A DNA stretch of 11,149 nt from Eudoraea sp. (GCA_024642325.1 JAHEBI010000040.1:1-11149), one strand, 5' to 3'. Shown: positions 1-6,753, counted from the first letter of the stretch. Made by a program: numbers and translations. The notes: generated from the letters alone by a model not told the origin.

Positions 1-499
1 CTTGTTGGAGAAAATTATATTGCCCTTCGGATGATGTCCAAGAGTAGTATTTTTGAAGTGCTGCCCTGAGAGCCTCATTACTAATTAGAGAAAGATTTCC
101 ACTGGATTTGAGTTCTTCAAATGCATTGTCGGAAATAAGTGGTATGTTGGTATAACCAGCATGTTCGATACTTTTCATAAAGTAACTGGAAGAATCTACG
201 GCCAGCTGTGGCTTATCTATCGTCCTCAACAAAAATTCAGCACGATGAATACGGCTTTTATTTAAAGAAATAGCGGTCAAAATGTTTTCTAGATTGGAGT
301 TTAACTCAACTTCAAAACGCTTAAGGAATATTTTTTCTTGAATGCGTTCTTTCCTCTGTTCGTTCCAATTATTAATCTGAAGTGCAATTAAAATTCCAAT
401 AACAACCAGTACGATTTCACCGATGGCATATTTCAAATACTTACCAGTTTTGTTTTTCTCAATAAGGTCATAGCGAATTTTTCTAAAGAATTTTATCAT
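1..499 (-). CDS. DUF6090 family membrane protein, C-terminus cut by left window edge
   Basis: Reading leftward from the ATG at 499, the frame stays open for 166 codons to the edge, so the 3' end is missing. The N-terminus MIKFFRKIRY is basic and amphipathic. A single hydrophobic helix follows at about residues 25-43 (GEIVLVVIGILIAL) and ends in the family hallmark QINNWNE. This predicts a short cytoplasmic tail and a large extracytoplasmic C-terminal domain. Residues 127-148 (FEELKSSGNLSLISNEALRA) match the second conserved block seen in all seven paralogues here. The closest relative in the window looks like the gene at 704-1477: both carry an IEH-[AV]-G motif before this block. The conserved leader at 500-614 precedes the start. 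The function of DUF6090 proteins is unknown; the family call rests on the hallmark motifs. Confidence 0.88.
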   Translation of the reverse strand, partial: MIKFFRKIRYDLIEKNKTGKYLKYAIGEIVLVVIGILIALQINNWNEQRKERIQEKIFLKRFEVELNSNLENILTAISLNKSRIHRAEFLLRTIDKPQLAVDSSSYFMKSIEHAGYTNIPLISDNAFEELKSSGNLSLISNEALRAALQKYYSWTSSEGQYNFLQQ

Positions 500-614
500 T
501 GGTTATTGGTTGGTTGTACATCCTAAGGTAATGAATTATTGGGGTATAGCAGTATTAAAATTACCGAGTAGTATTATAGTAAAGTAGTTCAGAAGAGGGT
601 TGATGATGAGATGG
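500..614 (-). promoter_or_regulatory. Conserved DUF6090 leader, copy 1
   Basis: This non-coding stretch lies directly upstream of the DUF6090 start at 499. It aligns along its length with 5969-6083 and, with more gaps, with 1478-1608. Near-identical blocks on the plus strand are GGTAATGAATTATTGGGGTA and AGTTCAGAA-(A/G)-AGGGTT. On the minus strand TACCTTAG (about 530) is one mismatch from the Bacteroidota -7 box TAnnTTTG, but no convincing -33 TTTG sits at the usual distance. It is probably a promoter/5' UTR; an RNA leader function is possible. Confidence 0.45.
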
Positions 615-639
615 ATGCGGTTTATGAGAAAGTCGGATA

Positions 640-702
640 ATACCTAGGCTTTCAATCGCATCGACCATAGCAATTACTAAAAGCCATTGTTGTGCTTTCG
701 TT
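640..702 (-). other. attC-like repeat, incomplete (downstream of the DUF6090 gene at 704-1477)
   Basis: On the minus strand the gene end is followed by AACGAAAGCACAACAATG and then an inverted repeat GGCTTT (680-685) / AAAGCC (647-652). The order CACAAC, short spacer, inner stem resembles the R''-spacer-L''...L' half of an integron attC site. The matching outer arm GTTGTG is absent after the inner stem; the sequence leads on to the DUF6090 leader instead. The same box occurs at 5192-5209 and 6747-6760. The structure is read by eye only. Confidence 0.4.
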
Positions 703-703
703 T

Positions 704-1477
704 TTACTTTTTCAATTCTTTATCACAAATTTTAATTGTTTCTTCAATCTTATCAATGAGTCTTTCAAACATCCAGATGTTTGTTCTCTGCCCCATTTTT
801 ATATCTGCTAAATAACCATTTAATCCTTCCAAGGATTCTAATTTATTGACTAAGTATTGTTGTGTCGGTAAATTAGTTATATGTCCTTCATATCGTATAG
901 GTACTAAATTTAGAGCAATCTGTTCTCGAACTTGAGGATCTAAAATATCTCCCGCTAATCTGCGATAACCTAAATTATTACCATTCCATTCTTCATGATT
1001 ATTTAAAACAACAATCATCCGGCTATGAAATGAAGTGAGATTATCACGTAAAGAATCATTTTTAAGAAGACGGATATTTCCATTATTAATTAACTCATTC
1101 CAAACGTCATTCACATATGAAACTGAATTGAGCCAACCTACATGCTCTATTGCCACGGCAAGCGATTCTGGGTTTGAATTAACAGTATCTCCTGAAAGGG
1201 CACTTAGAAGTTTGTCAACGTTTCCAATTTGAAAGGAACTATAAAGTATTTGGTTAGTGGAACTTTCTAGGTTTTTGAGCATCTCACCTTTTAATCGAGC
1301 TATATATTCCTTTTCGAGTCTTCTGTCCTTTCTCTCTTCGTTCCAATTATTAATCTGCAATGCGATTAAAATTCCAATGACTACTAGTAAAATTTCTCCG
1401 ATTGCATATTTCAAATACTTTCCAGTTTTGTTTTCCATTAGTAAGTTTTGACGAATTTTTCGAAAGAATTTTATCAT
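704..1477 (-). CDS. DUF6090 family membrane protein (257 aa)
   Basis: This is a full-length DUF6090-type protein. It has a basic N-terminus (MIKFFRKIRQNLLMENKTGK), one transmembrane helix at about residues 25-43 (GEILLVVIGILIAL) and the hallmark QINNWNEE just after it. A charged, probably helical stretch spans about 47-75. The conserved block NELINNGNIRLLKNDSLR lies at about 127-144, and the C-terminus is a charged helix ending in IKICDKELKK. The predicted topology is N-inside with the C-terminal domain outside the cytoplasmic membrane. The start is the ATG at 1477, fixed by the MIKFFR motif shared with the paralogues; no Shine-Dalgarno site is visible. It sits inside the minus-strand array, preceded by a copy of the conserved leader and followed by an attC-like box. 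Molecular function is unknown. Confidence 0.93.
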   Translation of the reverse strand: MIKFFRKIRQNLLMENKTGKYLKYAIGEILLVVIGILIALQINNWNEERKDRRLEKEYIARLKGEMLKNLESSTNQILYSSFQIGNVDKLLSALSGDTVNSNPESLAVAIEHVGWLNSVSYVNDVWNELINNGNIRLLKNDSLRDNLTSFHSRMIVVLNNHEEWNGNNLGYRRLAGDILDPQVREQIALNLVPIRYEGHITNLPTQQYLVNKLESLEGLNGYLADIKMGQRTNIWMFERLIDKIEETIKICDKELKK

Positions 1478-1608
1478 TGATTATGGGTTGTTTCTACTAA
1501 TTTACTTAAATAATTGATTTGGAGGTAAATGTTAGGGCATAGCAGTATGAAGATAACCCAGGAATATTGTGGAAAGGTAGTTCAGAAAAGGATTAGTGAG
1601 GAGATGGG
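1478..1608 (-). promoter_or_regulatory. Conserved DUF6090 leader, copy 2
   Basis: This stretch upstream of the ATG at 1477 is related to 500-614 and 5969-6083. It shares GGCATAGCAGTATGAAGATA-type sequence with copy 1 (TATAGCAGTATTAAAAT) and the block AGTTCAGAAAAGGATTAGTG with copies 1 and 3. The part nearest the start codon is more diverged and slightly longer. It is presumed to be a promoter/5' UTR shared among the DUF6090 genes. Confidence 0.42.
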
Positions 1609-1631
1609 GTGGTTTTCTAATAAACTTAGGT

Positions 1632-1681
1632 AGGGTTCTGCATGATTTCTTTGTGGAATCATCAGCTGAGAAACCCAGCTG
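1632..1681. repeat. Nested inverted repeats between two DUF6090 genes
   Basis: An outer stem GGGTT (1633-1637) / AACCC (1672-1676) encloses an inner stem ATGATT (1642-1647) / AATCAT (1657-1662). Two copies of the self-complementary CAGCTG (1663-1668 and 1676-1681) overlap the right side. It lies between the stop of the gene at 1749 and the leader of the gene at 1477. It may be a degenerate relative of the attC-like elements in the other gaps, or simply a folded 3' UTR. Confidence 0.3.
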
Positions 1682-1748
1682 TGTTAATATTGCTTCATAT
1701 TTGAGTGGCACAAAACCTCAATGTATGATCCTCGTTCTTATCCTTTCG

Positions 1749-2561
1749 TTAATTATTTTGGGTTAGTTCTTTATCTATTAGTGGAATGATCAAATTTGCA
1801 ATGTTTTTTGTTATTATATAGCGTCTAATTTTGTACCCCCTAAATTTCACGGTTTGCCTTAAAAGCATTTGAAATTTATAGTCGTTTTTTAAGGCCTCAA
1901 AATCCAATGGCACGAAGCCTTCAGTCCGTTGAACAATTTTATTTTCATGGTTGGTATAGGAAAACGGATATTGGATGGTGTCATTAGGAAATTCGGCCTT
2001 GAATTTCAAGGACATATCATAATTGGGCTTGAAGTGTTCTTGGTAATATTCGGATAAGAATTCCGCTATGTCCGGAAAAAAAGCATGGTCTTTGCTTATT
2101 CGTGGAAATTGACTTTCGTATATACTCTGCAAAAGATTTTTTAGACTATCATTCTGTATGATATCCAACCCTTCTTCTTTCAGTTTTCCATACGCAGCTT
2201 CCTTAGGATAGATATATTCGTCTTGAATAAGAAACATAAAGTCGAAACACATACTATCTGCATATACAACATCCTGTTGGATATAATTTAATATTCTGGC
2301 ATTACTGCGTTGCCCGAGTAGCAATACACTCAGGTCAGATTCTAAATCATTCAGCGTCATTAATATTTCCTCCTTTACTTGTGACAGAAGTATTTTTTCC
2401 AACTTTTTACGATTCATGTCGTTATTCCAATTGCCAATCTGTACAGCAATGACAATACCAATGACCACAAGTAAAATCTCCCCAATGGCATAAAACATGT
2501 ATTTGCTTACCTTGTTTTCGGTCAGTAGTCTTTGGCGAATATGTCTAAAAAATTTAATCAT
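1749..2561 (-). CDS. DUF6090 family membrane protein (270 aa)
   Basis: The N-terminus is MIKFFRHIRQRLLTENKVSK, followed by one transmembrane helix at about residues 25-43 (GEILLVVIGIVIAV) and a slightly altered hallmark QIGNWN. The charged segment MNRKKLEK at about 49-56 and a helical region lead to the conserved block YGKLKEEGLDIIQNDSLKNL at about 124-143. The C-terminus ends in a charged helix (LIDKELTQNN), as in the paralogues. N-inside topology with an extracytoplasmic C-terminal domain is predicted. The stop codon is part of TAACGAAAGG, a variant of the box found after three other DUF6090 genes here. A 30-codon mini-ORF ends 5 nt before the start, so expression may be translationally coupled to it. 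The function is unknown. Confidence 0.93.
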   Translation of the reverse strand: MIKFFRHIRQRLLTENKVSKYMFYAIGEILLVVIGIVIAVQIGNWNNDMNRKKLEKILLSQVKEEILMTLNDLESDLSVLLLGQRSNARILNYIQQDVVYADSMCFDFMFLIQDEYIYPKEAAYGKLKEEGLDIIQNDSLKNLLQSIYESQFPRISKDHAFFPDIAEFLSEYYQEHFKPNYDMSLKFKAEFPNDTIQYPFSYTNHENKIVQRTEGFVPLDFEALKNDYKFQMLLRQTVKFRGYKIRRYIITKNIANLIIPLIDKELTQNN

Positions 2562-2566
2562 AGTTA

Positions 2567-2659
2567 TTATTTAAATTGCCCACGCACCATCTGGCTCCTC
2601 ACTATCAAAGGTCTACCAAACCTTTGCTTATCGTTCCGCCTTCTAAAGAAGTTGATCAT
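2567..2659 (-). CDS. Mini-ORF A, possible leader peptide (30 aa) upstream of a DUF6090 gene
   Basis: The frame starts at the ATG at 2659 and ends 5 nt before the DUF6090 start at 2561. It begins MINFFRRRND, imitating the DUF6090 start, and then carries GRPLIVRSQ at residues 15-23. A second mini-ORF with the same layout precedes the DUF6090 gene at 7541. The shared nucleotides (plus strand 2591-2626 against 7570-7605) match at 34 of 36 positions and contain an inverted repeat CAAAGGT (2606-2612) / ACCTTTG (2620-2626). Expression is unproven. The conserved unit could be the RNA hairpin and not the peptide, or the ORF could be a relic of an older DUF6090 start. Confidence 0.45.
   Translation of the reverse strand: MINFFRRRNDKQRFGRPLIVRSQMVRGQFK
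2606..2626 (-). repeat. Conserved hairpin within mini-ORF A
   Basis: A perfect 7-bp inverted repeat CAAAGGT / ACCTTTG flanks a 7-nt loop (2613-2619). The equivalent hairpin in mini-ORF B (7583-7607) has an 8-bp stem, and nearly all sequence around it is conserved. In the minus-strand transcript it would fold about 45-65 nt upstream of the DUF6090 start codon. Confidence 0.5.
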
Positions 2660-2892
2660 AGGAAGTAACGATTTGTTGTCCTTCCTAAGATAAGAAATTA
2701 ATATAAATAACTTAAAATCAGGTTAATAACAATTAAGCAGAAGAGCACCGTATTAGATAGAGCCACAGACTTGGCCAATGTTGAGGTAGAGGATATCCCC
2801 AACAGTATTTTGGATATTTAATTATCACGAACAAGTCGCTCCTACCCACCCAGGGGAAATTCAAACTAATAACGCCTAATAGAAGGTGTTTG
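2660..2892. other. Intergenic region with a possible protein-coding remnant
   Basis: No complete gene is visible. The part next to the mini-ORF (2660-2700) resembles the DUF6090 leaders: on the minus strand it contains TATCTTAGG, like TACCTTAGG in leader copy 1. On the plus strand, 2744-2821 reads STVLDRATDLANVEVEDIPN and ends at a TAA. It has no start codon (an upstream stop lies at about 2709) and I do not recognise it, so it may be a relic of a plus-strand gene or chance. No attC-like box follows the DUF6090 gene that ends at 2893. Confidence 0.25.
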
Positions 2893-3708
2893 CTAATTGG
2901 CAATTTCAGCGTTTATTTCAATCAATAAACGATCTCCACGATTGATAAGGTTGACTATGTTACGGTGTTGAGAGTGAGCATAATAAATCATATCCATGAG
3001 CATTACATGAGCGTGGTTATCAGCAGTAAAAGCGTTAAGTACAGCATCGGCCGGTGTTTTTTGAAAAACAGGAATACCGTAATTATTGCGGAGCTGAGCT
3101 GTGAGATCTTGTGCCAGTTCATATGCAATCTTGTTGTTTGTTTCCCCCATGTATAATTCCAGTAAGAAATAAAAACGGTCGATATCTTTCTTTAGCTGTT
3201 CACTTCTTATTTCAGAAAATAGTCCTATACTTTTCATCTCTTCAAAGGCCGACGAATTCAAAGGCGGAGGCAAAAAAGCCCAAGAGAGATTCTGAATGCC
3301 TATGTATATAAAATCTTCGTTTTTTTCGTTAGGTAATGGCATCTTCCAACCCCCTCGATTCTCTTCACTCCAGGGCAGTTTCGACAGAATTACCGAATCT
3401 CGTTTTGCATACTTTAAGATATGTTGCCAGCTATGAAAGCGTGTTTCGTTAGCATCTTTATGAAAATTAAGCATTCCAAGGTCATTCTCTAACCCAAGAG
3501 ATAAATTTTGAAGTTGTGCAGTAACCTTATGTTGCAGAACCTGGGTTTCATTCCAATTATTGATCTGCAGGGCTATCAATATCCCAATAACTACAAGGAC
3601 GATTTCCCCAATAGCATACCTCATGTATTTTAAAGGCTTATTATCGTCAGCGAGTTTTTTGCGGATTCGCCTAAAAAAATTAATCCTTCTCATTTTGTAA
3701 TCGGTCAT
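2893..3708 (-). CDS. DUF6090 family membrane protein (271 aa), downstream partner of the amidohydrolase
   Basis: This is the most divergent full-length paralogue in the array. Its N-terminus is MTDYKMRRINFFRRIRKKLA, so the usual MI-x-FFR start is shifted inward. The start may be the ATG at 3708 or the internal ATG at 3693 (M6), which would leave MRRINFFRR. The transmembrane helix lies at about residues 32-48 (GEIVLVVIGILIAL), followed by QINNWNE. The second conserved block is FEEMKSIGLFSEIRSEQLKK at about 155-174. A proline-rich stretch (LPPPL, about 146-150) is not seen in the other copies. It begins 38 bp after the amidohydrolase stop on the same strand, with no conserved DUF6090 leader, so it is probably co-transcribed with that enzyme. 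Composition is visibly less AT-rich than its neighbours. The function is unknown. Confidence 0.92.
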   Translation of the reverse strand: MTDYKMRRINFFRRIRKKLADDNKPLKYMRYAIGEIVLVVIGILIALQINNWNETQVLQHKVTAQLQNLSLGLENDLGMLNFHKDANETRFHSWQHILKYAKRDSVILSKLPWSEENRGGWKMPLPNEKNEDFIYIGIQNLSWAFLPPPLNSSAFEEMKSIGLFSEIRSEQLKKDIDRFYFLLELYMGETNNKIAYELAQDLTAQLRNNYGIPVFQKTPADAVLNAFTADNHAHVMLMDMIYYAHSQHRNIVNLINRGDRLLIEINAEIAN

Positions 3709-3746
3709 CAGCCCTCAAAGGCAGTAGTTAAGTTTTGTCTAAATTT

Positions 3747-5048
3747 TTATCTGGAGATTGTTTCCTTTGTTTTATCAACTACAACTTCCCCCCCTTTCAT
3801 GACCCATTTTACGTTGTTAATGATAACATTTATATCCTTTATGGGATCTCCTTGTACCGCCACCATGTCTGCATAGTAACCAGGGGCAATGGCTCCTAAC
3901 TCTTTTTCCATTCCTAACATTTCTGCTCCTGTCGTTGTTGCAGTTCTCAATGCTTGTTCTGGCGTCATTCCTGCTTTTACGAACCATTCAAGTTCTCGGG
4001 TATTGTCCCCAAATCCAGTAAATACAGCATCTGACCCCATAGCAATTTTCACATTTGCTTTTATAGCCCTTTTTAGCGTTTCAAAGTTTTTGTCGATATA
4101 CTCGTTCAAATTGTTAACATTAGCCTCACTATAGCCATATTCATCTTTGTGCTCAATGTAATATCTGTTATGTTCCACTGTTGGCACGTAAATAATTCCA
4201 TTCTTCGCCATAGCTGCAAGGGTTAAATCATCAATATCTATAGCATGTTCAATTGTATTCGTTCCGGCTTTCACTGCATCACGGGCACCATCTGGACCAT
4301 AAGAATGAATAGCAATGCGCTTTCCTGCATAATGGGCAACATCGGCTGCTGCTTTCATTTCCTCATAACTAAATGTTTGGAACCCTGTGACATCCTTGGC
4401 ACTTCCGGTAGAGCCATACATTTTTATCCAGTCGGCACCTGAAGCCAATTGCTGCCTTGCAACACGTTGTACTTCTGCAACACCATCACATTGACCAGCA
4501 TCAGGGATTGCCCCAATTTTATAAGGTTCATTGCTGATATGCAATCCATTGCCGGCAACAAACATTCTTGGCCCCTGCATAGCACCCCGGTTTATTAAGT
4601 GACGCATGGCAAAGTCCATATTATCCGAAGAACCCAGGTCTCTCACAGTTGTCACACCAGATCCAAGTGTTTTTCTTGCATTTTCCTGTGCAAGGAAAAC
4701 GGTTACTGATGGCCCTATGTCTCCAAGTTGCCACCGATGCCACCATGGATTAGTGCCAGGACTTTCATCCCAATAATAAGTGATATGGGTATGAGCATCA
4801 ATTAGTCCAGGAATAGCTGTATACGACTTTAAGTCAATCTTCACTGCATTTTCGGGCACAAGAATATCTTTTTCTTCTCCTACACTAATTATGCGGTCAG
4901 CATCTATAATAACAACAGCACGGACAATCTTTTTTCCTTGCCCATCAATTAATTCGCCAAAATAGACAGCCTTAACCTGTGCAAATAGAATTGATGAGTT
5001 TACAAATAGAAAGAACAGGGTAGTTGAAACTAAATAGTTTATTCGCAT
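3747..5048 (-). CDS. Exported metal-dependent amidohydrolase (imidazolonepropionase / prolidase-like)
   Basis: The 433-residue protein begins with a signal peptide (about residues 1-24, ending LFAQ), placing it in the periplasm or outside the cell. The amidohydrolase superfamily metal-site residues are all visible: H86 and H88 in DAHTH, a probable carboxylated lysine K209 in WIKM, H248 in AIHSYG, H268 in TIEHA and D340 in GSD. The small beta-sandwich domain is made from the N- and C-terminal parts (about 25-80 and 385-425, with PGYYADMVAV). This layout is typical of the imidazolonepropionase-like group, which includes Xaa-Pro dipeptidases and Xaa-Arg or Xaa-Lys dipeptidases, so hydrolysis of a dipeptide or cyclic amide is likely; the substrate cannot be read from the sequence. 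No DUF6090 leader precedes it; instead the right half of an attC-like repeat lies 87 bp upstream. A DUF6090 gene follows at 38 bp. Confidence 0.92.
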   Translation of the reverse strand: MRINYLVSTTLFFLFVNSSILFAQVKAVYFGELIDGQGKKIVRAVVIIDADRIISVGEEKDILVPENAVKIDLKSYTAIPGLIDAHTHITYYWDESPGTNPWWHRWQLGDIGPSVTVFLAQENARKTLGSGVTTVRDLGSSDNMDFAMRHLINRGAMQGPRMFVAGNGLHISNEPYKIGAIPDAGQCDGVAEVQRVARQQLASGADWIKMYGSTGSAKDVTGFQTFSYEEMKAAADVAHYAGKRIAIHSYGPDGARDAVKAGTNTIEHAIDIDDLTLAAMAKNGIIYVPTVEHNRYYIEHKDEYGYSEANVNNLNEYIDKNFETLKRAIKANVKIAMGSDAVFTGFGDNTRELEWFVKAGMTPEQALRTATTTGAEMLGMEKELGAIAPGYYADMVAVQGDPIKDINVIINNVKWVMKGGEVVVDKTKETISR

Positions 5049-5141
5049 TAGTATAAGTTTTTAATGACGGAAAATATTTTTGTTAAGGTACTTAAATATA
5101 TTGTGTTTGTCGTCAATGCCCACAGAGCCGACCCTATTGCT

Positions 5142-5209
5142 GGCAACGGTCTTGTATATGAGTCGTATCCCGAAGGGTATTGCCTATATATGTTGTTGTG
5201 CTTTCGTTA
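5142..5209 (-). other. attC-like repeat, both arms present (between DUF6090 gene and amidohydrolase)
   Basis: On the minus strand the DUF6090 stop codon is itself the start of TAACGAAAGCACAACAAC. The outer arms are GTTG (5192-5195 or 5195-5198) and CAAC (5144-5147), the inner arms ATATA (5186-5190) and TATAT (5155-5159), and a small central hairpin CCC-GAA-GGG lies at 5169-5177. The order outer arm, spacer, inner arm, variable hairpin, inner arm, spacer, outer arm is that of an integron attC site. The arms are shorter than usual, and the R box GCACAAC departs from RYYYAAC at one position. Confidence 0.45.
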
Positions 5210-5968
5210 GTTTTGTAAACTTATTTCTTGCTCACAAAGAGTGATTATTTCCTCAATTCTACTTTTGAGCCTTTTGTAATTCAGTTCATTTTTTCTATTC
5301 CATATCCTATGACTATTTACAAGATTTTCAAATTCTAGAAATTTGTAAATTTTCTTATAGTCTGTATCAAAACCTGAAGTAATCTTATTGTTTTCTCCAA
5401 GACCTTGACTAATGGTTATATAATTTGAATTCTGGTAAAGGAACGGATAGATGATATTATTCCTTTCATCTACAGCCCAGGTTTCATCTTCTTTCACATC
5501 ATTGAGAATTCCACTCCAATTGGAAAGATAATTTTTTAGTTTTTGATTTTTGATTATTTGAATCTTGCCCGAATTGATAATATCACTTAGTATTCCATTG
5601 CTAGGGTCATAAGTGATTATGCCCAATAAACCCAAATATATAAGAGAATCACTTTCGTTTTTGGATAATTCCATTTCACGGTTTCCCGTATTTTTCAATA
5701 GTGTCTCACATTTTCTCTGAATTATTTGTGCTTTTTTTATGGAACGGTTCAATTCATCTTTGTTGAATGTAAATTCTTTTTGAAGTGACGCTAAAAGTTG
5801 TAATTCTTGTTTATTTATTTTCCTGTTTTCATTCCAAGTATTGACTTGTAGAGCCAAAAGAATACCAATCATTACTAGTACAATTTCGCCAATGGCATAA
5901 AGCAGATATTTACTGAACTTGTTTTCAGTCAGCATTTTTTGTCTGATTTTTCTAAAGAATTTTATCAT
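5207..5968 (-). CDS. DUF6090 family membrane protein (253 aa)
   Basis: The N-terminus is MIKFFRKIRQKMLTENKFSK, then a single transmembrane helix at about residues 25-43 (GEIVLVMIGILLAL) and the hallmark QVNTWNENRK. A lysine- and glutamate-rich helical stretch covers about 48-95. The second conserved block, IINSGKIQIIKNQKLKNYL (about 130-148), is preceded by DPSNGILSD; the same P-S-x-G-x-L lead-in occurs in the gene at 6762-7541, so these two form a subgroup. The C-terminus RIEEIITLCEQEISLQN matches the family's closing helix. The N-terminus should be cytoplasmic and the rest extracytoplasmic. The gene is strongly AT-rich. A conserved leader (5969-6083) precedes it, and its stop merges with the attC-like element. 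The function is unknown. Confidence 0.93.
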   Translation of the reverse strand: MIKFFRKIRQKMLTENKFSKYLLYAIGEIVLVMIGILLALQVNTWNENRKINKQELQLLASLQKEFTFNKDELNRSIKKAQIIQRKCETLLKNTGNREMELSKNESDSLIYLGLLGIITYDPSNGILSDIINSGKIQIIKNQKLKNYLSNWSGILNDVKEDETWAVDERNNIIYPFLYQNSNYITISQGLGENNKITSGFDTDYKKIYKFLEFENLVNSHRIWNRKNELNYKRLKSRIEEIITLCEQEISLQN

Positions 5969-6083
5969 TTAGTTGGCGGTTGGTTGTTCCTCCCAAGGTA
6001 ATGAATTATTGGGGTATTAAAGTATGAAAATCACCCACCAGTATTATGTAATATAGTTCAGAAAAGGGTTAGTGTGGAGGTGG
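5969..6083 (-). promoter_or_regulatory. Conserved DUF6090 leader, copy 3
   Basis: This stretch is directly upstream of the ATG at 5968 and is the closest match to copy 1 (500-614): both contain AAGGTAATGAATTATTGGGG followed by a gapped but clear alignment to AGTTCAGAA-(A/G)-AGGGTT. On the minus strand TACCTTGG is one mismatch from the -7 box TAnnTTTG, with a TTTA 17 nt before it as a weak -33 candidate. Its left neighbour on the transcript is a half attC-like element. Confidence 0.45.
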
Positions 6084-6086
6084 AGA

Positions 6087-6126
6087 GTATAAGGCGCATT
6101 TTAATAGCACTTATACATTGTTGTGG
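6087..6126 (-). other. attC-like repeat, incomplete (downstream of the NTF2-like gene)
   Basis: On the minus strand CCACAACAAT is followed by a perfect 7-bp inverted repeat GTATAAG (6110-6116 strand-reversed) / CTTATAC (6087-6093 strand-reversed) around a 16-nt loop. The outer partner GTTGTG that would close an attC-like structure is missing, because the DUF6090 leader copy 3 begins almost at once. The box lacks the AACGAAAG part seen after the DUF6090 genes. Confidence 0.35.
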
Positions 6127-6134
6127 TCGGTTAT

Positions 6135-6662
6135 TTAATCTTCTACAAGATTGCCCCCGTCTCTATGTCCTCCAAGATATAGCCACTTATTATCCACATT
6201 CATATATATATCACTGAATCTCAATTTTCCATTCATTACCTGACCTTTTCGAATAGTTATGCCTTCATCATTGGTTTTACTTTCTCCAATCCATTTATAA
6301 GTTTCATTAATTATATAGTGTGCTATTGCCAAGTTTCCACTATCAAGAATTTGCATTTCTTTTCTTTTAATATCAATTTTAATTACTTCTTCATTTTTTT
6401 TAATATCATCCCAAAAAGAAGCAAAAATTTCTTTGGTCATTAATATTTCTGAGTTAACAGTCCATCTTCTGAAATTTGGATGGTAAATTGACATATGACC
6501 TTTAAAATCATTTTCAACCCAGGTTTTGTTTCTTTTTTCCACCACTTTCCACACCTCTTCTTTTATTGTTTGTTCTTCATTTTTATCAATTACTTCCTGA
6601 GCTATAATTGAAAAACTACCCGCAGATGATAGTATCAAAAACAGGAAAACTAAAACTTTCAT
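6135..6662 (-). CDS. Exported NTF2/SnoaL-like (DUF4440-type) protein
   Basis: The 175-residue protein starts with a typical signal peptide (hydrophobic core at about residues 3-20, probable cleavage after SIIA-21). The mature part begins with a helix in which WKVVEKRNKTWVENDFKGHM fits the NTF2-like pattern of a helix carrying Trp and Asp before a cone-shaped sheet. Strands such as ILDSGNLAIAHYIIN (about 105-119) and the ending DNKWLYLGGHRDG (about 157-169) match the DUF4440/SnoaL-like close, where a Trp is followed by a strand with His. Such proteins range from small enzymes to ligand-binding domains, and the role here cannot be assigned. It lies between two DUF6090 genes, with an attC-like element on each side (6087-6126 and 6688-6753), making it the best candidate for a discrete cassette. 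It is very AT-rich. Confidence 0.8.
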   Translation of the reverse strand: MKVLVFLFLILSSAGSFSIIAQEVIDKNEEQTIKEEVWKVVEKRNKTWVENDFKGHMSIYHPNFRRWTVNSEILMTKEIFASFWDDIKKNEEVIKIDIKRKEMQILDSGNLAIAHYIINETYKWIGESKTNDEGITIRKGQVMNGKLRFSDIYMNVDNKWLYLGGHRDGGNLVED

Positions 6663-6687
6663 ATTTATTTATTTTTGTTATTAGTAA

Positions 6688-6753
6688 CCACAACGGTTGG
6701 CTTATGAAGCCTGGTGGCGCTTAACCACTATGATTTTATAGCCATGGTTGTGC
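6688..6753 (-). other. attC-like repeat, most complete copy (between DUF6090 and NTF2-like genes)
   Basis: The outer arms CACAAC (6689-6694) and GTTGTG (6747-6752) are perfectly complementary. The inner arms GGCTTAT (6699-6705) and ATAGCC (6738-6743) pair with one unpaired extra base on one side, a feature typical of attC sites. Unpaired spacers of 4 and 3 nt separate the two stems, and a terminal hairpin GTGG (6714-6717) / CCAC (6725-6728) closes the structure. On the gene strand the first box GCACAAC matches RYYYAAC at 6 of 7 positions and the last, GTTGTGG, matches GTTRRRY at 5 of 7. It starts 9 nt after the stop codon at 6762, as gene cassettes do. Confidence 0.5.

Noticed and set aside
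1035..1451. Plus-strand ORFs inside the DUF6090 genes (also 2965-3311, 3889-4442, 6862-7062, 7492-7725)
   Set aside because: They are antisense to well-supported genes, show no recognisable domain, and their hydrophobic look arises from the reverse of the DUF6090 anchor.
2567..2659. Mini-ORF plus DUF6090 gene as a toxin-antitoxin pair
   Set aside because: The mini-ORF copies the DUF6090 start and lacks a hydrophobic toxin helix or antitoxin DNA-binding motif; a leader or relic explains it better.
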